From assembly GCA_002441525.1 (NCBI GenBank), contig DJWH01000013.1, positions 1-8,362 on the forward strand: DNA of 8,362 nucleotides, in the 5' to 3' direction. The DNA is from Acholeplasmataceae bacterium UBA6235. GTDB taxonomy: Bacteria; Bacillota_I; Bacilli_A; Acholeplasmatales; UBA5453. The notes under the pieces were generated by a model, which saw nothing but the letters and a program-made list of their open reading frames with translations, was not told where the DNA came from and did not search any database. Made by a program: the position numbers and the translations under genes. Positions 5,823-8,362 of the stretch are shown here, piece by piece. How positions within the stretch are numbered: position 1 is the first letter of the stretch; each line of letters begins with the position of its first letter.

Positions 5823-6140
5823 ATGGATTGGCTAGATTTTATATTTGGAATAATAGGAGTAATAATAGGCATTTTTGGAACACTATCGGTCCAAAAAATA
5901 GTTATTCAAAAGAATAAATCGGGAGATAATATCTACAATGAAGGATATTCATCTGCTGATGTTACAAGGATAATTGAGTCGATACATGTATTAAGTGATG
6001 ATCAAATCAAACAAGTAAAAGAATCATTATTGGGCGAACTCAAAAATAGACCAAGGATTTTCACAGGGAGTGAAGAACCAAAAAATGCACAGAAAGGTGA
6101 TTTTTGGTTTCCTGAGGTAAAAGGTGATGAAAAAGAATAG
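5823..6140 (+). CDS. Small N-terminally membrane-anchored protein of unknown function
   Basis: The product has 105 residues and I do not recognise it as a named family. A single hydrophobic helix at residues 5-22 (rich in Ile/Gly, with no Cys for lipidation) anchors it. A polar region with a probable amphipathic helix follows (about 45-75, SADVTRIIESIHVLSDDQIKQ). The C-terminal tail, PRIFTGSEEPKNAQKGDFWF at 77-96, resembles the short GDxWF-type motif seen in phage structural and tail-associated proteins, which hints at a phage or mobile origin; this is resemblance only. AAGGAGG before the ATG gives a firm start. It stands alone, with 367 bases before it and 146 bases after it, and has its own -10 box. 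It could be a small membrane accessory of the island or a phage remnant. Confidence 0.65.
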   Translation: MDWLDFIFGIIGVIIGIFGTLSVQKIVIQKNKSGDNIYNEGYSSADVTRIIESIHVLSDDQIKQVKESLLGELKNRPRIFTGSEEPKNAQKGDFWFPEVKGDEKE

Positions 6141-6166
6141 CTGAATCTGAACTACTAAAAATGCGT

Positions 6167-6197
6167 ATTGACAAATGCATTAATTGTTATTGTCAAT
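6167..6197. repeat. Perfect 8-bp inverted repeat upstream of the protease/PIN operon, candidate operator
   Basis: ATTGACAA (6167-6174) and TTGTCAAT (6190-6197) are perfect complements around a 15-nt AT-rich spacer. The left arm contains a consensus -35 box TTGACA. There is no T-run close enough for a convincing terminator. The position, 90 nt upstream of an operon whose first product has an XRE-like N-terminus, makes autoregulatory binding plausible. Confidence 0.4.
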
Positions 6198-6203
6198 AGC
6201 GTT

Positions 6204-6232
6204 TTGAAAATGTATTAAAAAGGCGATATGAA
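6204..6232 (+). promoter_or_regulatory. Possible promoter of the ImmA/PIN operon
   Basis: TTGAAA (6204-6209, 5 of 6 consensus) and TATGAA (6227-6232, 4 of 6) are separated by 17 nt. The predicted start near 6239 gives a leader of about 48 nt ending in AAGGAG (6276-6281), 5 nt before the ATG at 6287. It begins just after the inverted repeat at 6167-6197. Confidence 0.4.
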
Positions 6233-6286
6233 AATGTTGAATGTCTAGTTATCATAATTAATTCACATAGTTTAAAAGGAGAACTC

Positions 6287-7441
6287 ATGGATAAAATAAC
6301 CAGCATTAATCCCGAAGTGTTAAAATGGGCGAGAAAGAGAAGCAATATTACTAGTGATAAAATTATTCAGACAATGGGAGATGAACGTTACTTATTATGG
6401 GAAAATGGTAATGATTTTCCAACATATGTTCAACTAGAAAAACTGATGAGTCTTTATAATTATCCTATTGCTATATCGTTTTTTTCTACGTTACCTGATA
6501 TAGAGGATAACAAAGTTAATTTTCGTACGATTCCAAATGAGGTTATTGATAGCGTCGATTATTTGATTATTAGATTAGTAAACCAAGCAAAAGCATTTCA
6601 GCTATATCTAGATGAAATATATCAAATTTCAGGAGAATCACCTAGAAATTCGTTATTAACAAAAAGTTTAGATAATCAGTCAATGGAAAATTTAGTTTTG
6701 ATTTTAAAAGATAAAGTATTGAATATGAATCTACTTAAACGAAAACATAAATCCAGTAAAGAGTACTTTGATTATTTGAGGGATTCCTTATTTGAATTAG
6801 GTATCTATGTTTTTAAAGACTCATTTCATAATGAATCAGTTGCTGGTTTTTGTATATATCATGAGATGTATCCGGTAATATATATTAATAACAAAGTCTC
6901 ATTAACACGGCAACTTTTTACACTATTTCATGAGTTATATCATTTAATAAGACGAACTAATGGGATTGATTTTTTATTCGATGATTTCTTAAAGAATTAT
7001 AAGTATGATTTAACAGTTGAATTTGAATGTAATAGTTTTGCAGCAAAATTTCTTGTTCCTAAAGAGGACCTTGCTAAGGAAGTCAAATCGTATGGGAATG
7101 ATTTTGATGCAATCGGAAAAATAGCCAATCATTTTTTAGTCAGTAGGGATGTTATTGCAAGAAGGATGTTTGATTTAGGATTTCTTTCGTACGAGGACTA
7201 TTTTGAAAGCAAAAAAATCTTTGAGATGGATTATGTTAGGGTACAACAGCAGTCTGATTCAAAACAAAAGGGAGACTATTATAATACACAGATGAGCTAT
7301 CTAGGAAATAAATACTTAGAACTTGTGTATAGGGAATATTATAAAAAAAATATTACACTTCTTGATCTTAGTAGATATACAAATCTAAAATATAGTTCTC
7401 TAGTTCAAGTTGCGAACAGAAAGAACTGGCAAAAAGTATGA
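6287..7441 (+). CDS. XRE-ImmA/IrrE-family zinc metalloprotease, probable antitoxin/regulator of the PIN partner
   Basis: The protein has 384 residues. The N-terminus (about 8-62) is the degenerate helix-turn-helix region typical of XRE-ImmA (COG2856) fusions: INPEVLKWARKRS, then WENGNDFPTYVQLEKL and a FFSTLP-type junction. The peptidase core has HELYH at 215-219 (zinc ligands His215 and His219, catalytic Glu216) and the distal ligand Glu247 in FECNSFAAKFLVP, so it looks catalytically intact. The C-terminal 60 residues form a helical region that resembles a second DNA-binding segment. ImmA relatives cleave repressors to induce mobile elements or stress genes; fusions of this type next to PIN proteins are predicted toxin-antitoxin modules. 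The stop TGA overlaps the ATG of the PIN gene. AAGGAG gives a clear start. The substrate is unknown. Confidence 0.92.
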   Translation: MDKITSINPEVLKWARKRSNITSDKIIQTMGDERYLLWENGNDFPTYVQLEKLMSLYNYPIAISFFSTLPDIEDNKVNFRTIPNEVIDSVDYLIIRLVNQAKAFQLYLDEIYQISGESPRNSLLTKSLDNQSMENLVLILKDKVLNMNLLKRKHKSSKEYFDYLRDSLFELGIYVFKDSFHNESVAGFCIYHEMYPVIYINNKVSLTRQLFTLFHELYHLIRRTNGIDFLFDDFLKNYKYDLTVEFECNSFAAKFLVPKEDLAKEVKSYGNDFDAIGKIANHFLVSRDVIARRMFDLGFLSYEDYFESKKIFEMDYVRVQQQSDSKQKGDYYNTQMSYLGNKYLELVYREYYKKNITLLDLSRYTNLKYSSLVQVANRKNWQKV

Positions 7442-7977
7442 TTTATGTACTTGATACTAATGTTTTGAGTAGTGCATTTAAGATTATCAAAATAGAGTCA
7501 TTTCCTGCATTTTGGTATTCATTAGAAAAGTTGATAAATGATAATTTGATTATTTCCACTAGGGAAGTATATCGAGAACTAGAAAACTTCTTTATAAAGA
7601 AAGATAAAAGTGATAATGATGTCGTCACAGTTTGGTTATTGGGGCATAAAAACATATTTTTAACACCTTCACAAGAAGTATGTAGTGTTGTAGCACGTAT
7701 TTTTGAAAATAAACACTATAAACAAATTATAAAAAAAGATAATATCTTAACCGGAAAACCGGAAGCAGATCCATTTGTTATAGCTCAAGCAAAGATAATT
7801 CATGGCACAGTCGTTACTAATGAGGTTTATAAGGATAATGCTGCGAAGATACCTAACATATGTAAGGATTTTGGTGTAAAGTGTATAGATGCAGATGAAT
7901 TTTACAAATTTGTTAATGAATTTTTTGATGAAAATCTATCTGAAGAATATTACATGAATCAACATTATAAAAAGTAA
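7438..7977 (+). CDS. PIN-domain (DUF4411-like) predicted ribonuclease toxin
   Basis: The product is 179 residues, with a PIN-like nuclease fold. Predicted metal-binding acids are Asp6 in MIYVLDTNV, Glu43 in STREVYREL and Asp111 in EADPFVIAQA. The fourth position falls in TVVTNE (Thr127-Asn128-Glu129), so the active site appears complete. The order and spacing match DUF4411 proteins, which are commonly encoded directly after XRE-ImmA proteins. Its ATG overlaps the protease TGA (ATGA) and has no good ribosome binding site of its own, so translation is probably coupled to the protease. This would keep the toxin below its partner. The expected activity is metal-dependent endoribonuclease; the target RNA cannot be inferred. 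A VapC-type toxin with a classical small antitoxin is less likely, as no such gene is next to it. Confidence 0.9.
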   Translation: MIYVLDTNVLSSAFKIIKIESFPAFWYSLEKLINDNLIISTREVYRELENFFIKKDKSDNDVVTVWLLGHKNIFLTPSQEVCSVVARIFENKHYKQIIKKDNILTGKPEADPFVIAQAKIIHGTVVTNEVYKDNAAKIPNICKDFGVKCIDADEFYKFVNEFFDENLSEEYYMNQHYKK

Positions 7978-7991
7978 TAATTGTATTTTTA

Positions 7992-8020
7992 TATAATTTT
8001 ATCATTAACATATCAGGAGG
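7992..8020 (+). promoter_or_regulatory. Possible -10 box and strong ribosome binding site of the ATPase gene
   Basis: TATAAT (7992-7997) lies 18 nt before AGGAGG (8015-8020), which is 5 nt before the ATG at 8026. No -35 box is evident, so the -10 match may be chance in AT-rich DNA. The ribosome binding site is solid. Confidence 0.4.
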
Positions 8021-8025
8021 AAAAT

Positions 8026-8362
8026 ATGGGAGAAATTCAGATTTCAATTGAAAGTTTTATAGGCAAGAGAGATTTTCAAGTGATTTTAAACGAAGGTGAA
8101 CCACTTATAATAATTTCTGAAAATGGTTCAGGCAAAACCACATTACTTACAATCATCGCTCACTTATTTTTGGGCTCTTTCGGTGATGAGTACAAAAATT
8201 ATGTATCAGGAAAATATAGCAGAATTATCACTAAAGCGAAGATTAATGATAAATTATTGACTGCTGAATTGAATGATCGTGAACATTTCAACACAATTAT
8301 AGAATCAATAACCAAAAAATCGCCAAGATTGTTTGCAAACTTTATAAGAAGGCACTATGATT
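8026..8362 (+). CDS. P-loop ATPase of the AAA/ABC-ATPase-like class (N-terminal fragment, runs off the window)
   Basis: The first 112 residues are present and the frame is open to the right edge. After an N-terminal strand pair (MGEIQISIESFIGKRDFQVIL) comes the Walker A loop SENGSGKTTLL at 31-41. Lys37 and Thr38 are intact, and Ser replaces the usual first Gly. This N-terminal layout is that of SMC/RecF/OLD-like ATPases, including the AAA_15/AAA_23 proteins found in many defence systems. Walker B and signature motifs would lie outside the window. AGGAGG before the ATG gives a secure start. It follows the PIN gene by 48 nt on the same strand and may share its transcript. Whether it is a third component of the module or a separate gene cannot be decided here. 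Confidence 0.8.
   Translation, partial: MGEIQISIESFIGKRDFQVILNEGEPLIIISENGSGKTTLLTIIAHLFLGSFGDEYKNYVSGKYSRIITKAKINDKLLTAELNDREHFNTIIESITKKSPRLFANFIRRHYD

Noticed and set aside
6167..6210. Intrinsic terminator after the 105-residue orphan gene
   Set aside because: The stem has a large 15-nt loop and only a short, delayed T-run (GTTTTG), so an operator-type inverted repeat is more likely, although a weak terminator cannot be excluded.
7443..7655. Minus-strand ORF of 70 codons
   Set aside because: It is antisense to the PIN gene, whose catalytic residues are all in the plus frame.
1..8362. tRNA genes, rRNA, insertion sequences, CRISPR arrays or attachment-site repeats
   Set aside because: None was seen; no transposase or integrase reading frame and no long direct repeat was found, although the island ends may lie outside the window.

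Overview
The window suggests a low-GC, Gram-positive-type bacterium using the standard bacterial code. UGA is a genuine stop: two genes end in TGA overlapping the next ATG, and every Trp I read is TGG. Shine-Dalgarno sites are strong (AGGAGG type), promoters are sigma-A-like with short leaders, and the transporter lipoprotein is of LplA/YtcQ type. An Acholeplasma-like lineage or another AT-rich member of Bacillota fits best; this is inference, as no marker gene is present.

Region 1 (1-4625) has mixed base composition, with some stretches well above 50% GC. On the minus strand it holds an oligosaccharide ABC importer operon: two permeases of the LplB/LplC (YteP/YtcP) type, then a solute-binding lipoprotein that runs off the left edge. 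No ATPase gene is present, as is usual for this family, which borrows a shared MsmX-type ATPase. A LacI-family regulator is divergently transcribed from a 140-bp intergenic region. That region holds two convincing back-to-back promoters and palindromes suited to an operator. Downstream of the regulator is a three-helix membrane protein of unknown function with a TTG start, and then an intrinsic terminator.

Region 2 (about 4690-8362) is clearly more AT-rich and looks like an accessory island. It begins with a candidate non-coding RNA: an extended -10 promoter, a long bulged hairpin beginning at the predicted +1, a linker and an intrinsic terminator, about 142 nt in all. Next come a YkvA-type DUF1232 membrane protein and an overlapping 46-residue Asn-rich protein, a gene-poor stretch with a possible gene remnant, and a small membrane-anchored orphan.

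The last part is a tight cluster. An XRE-ImmA/IrrE metalloprotease overlaps a PIN-domain (DUF4411-like) ribonuclease by 4 nt, in a toxin-antitoxin-like arrangement. A P-loop ATPase follows 48 nt later and is cut by the right edge. The protease-PIN-ATPase neighbourhood is the best candidate for an uncharacterised stress or defence module, and the structured RNA is the second.
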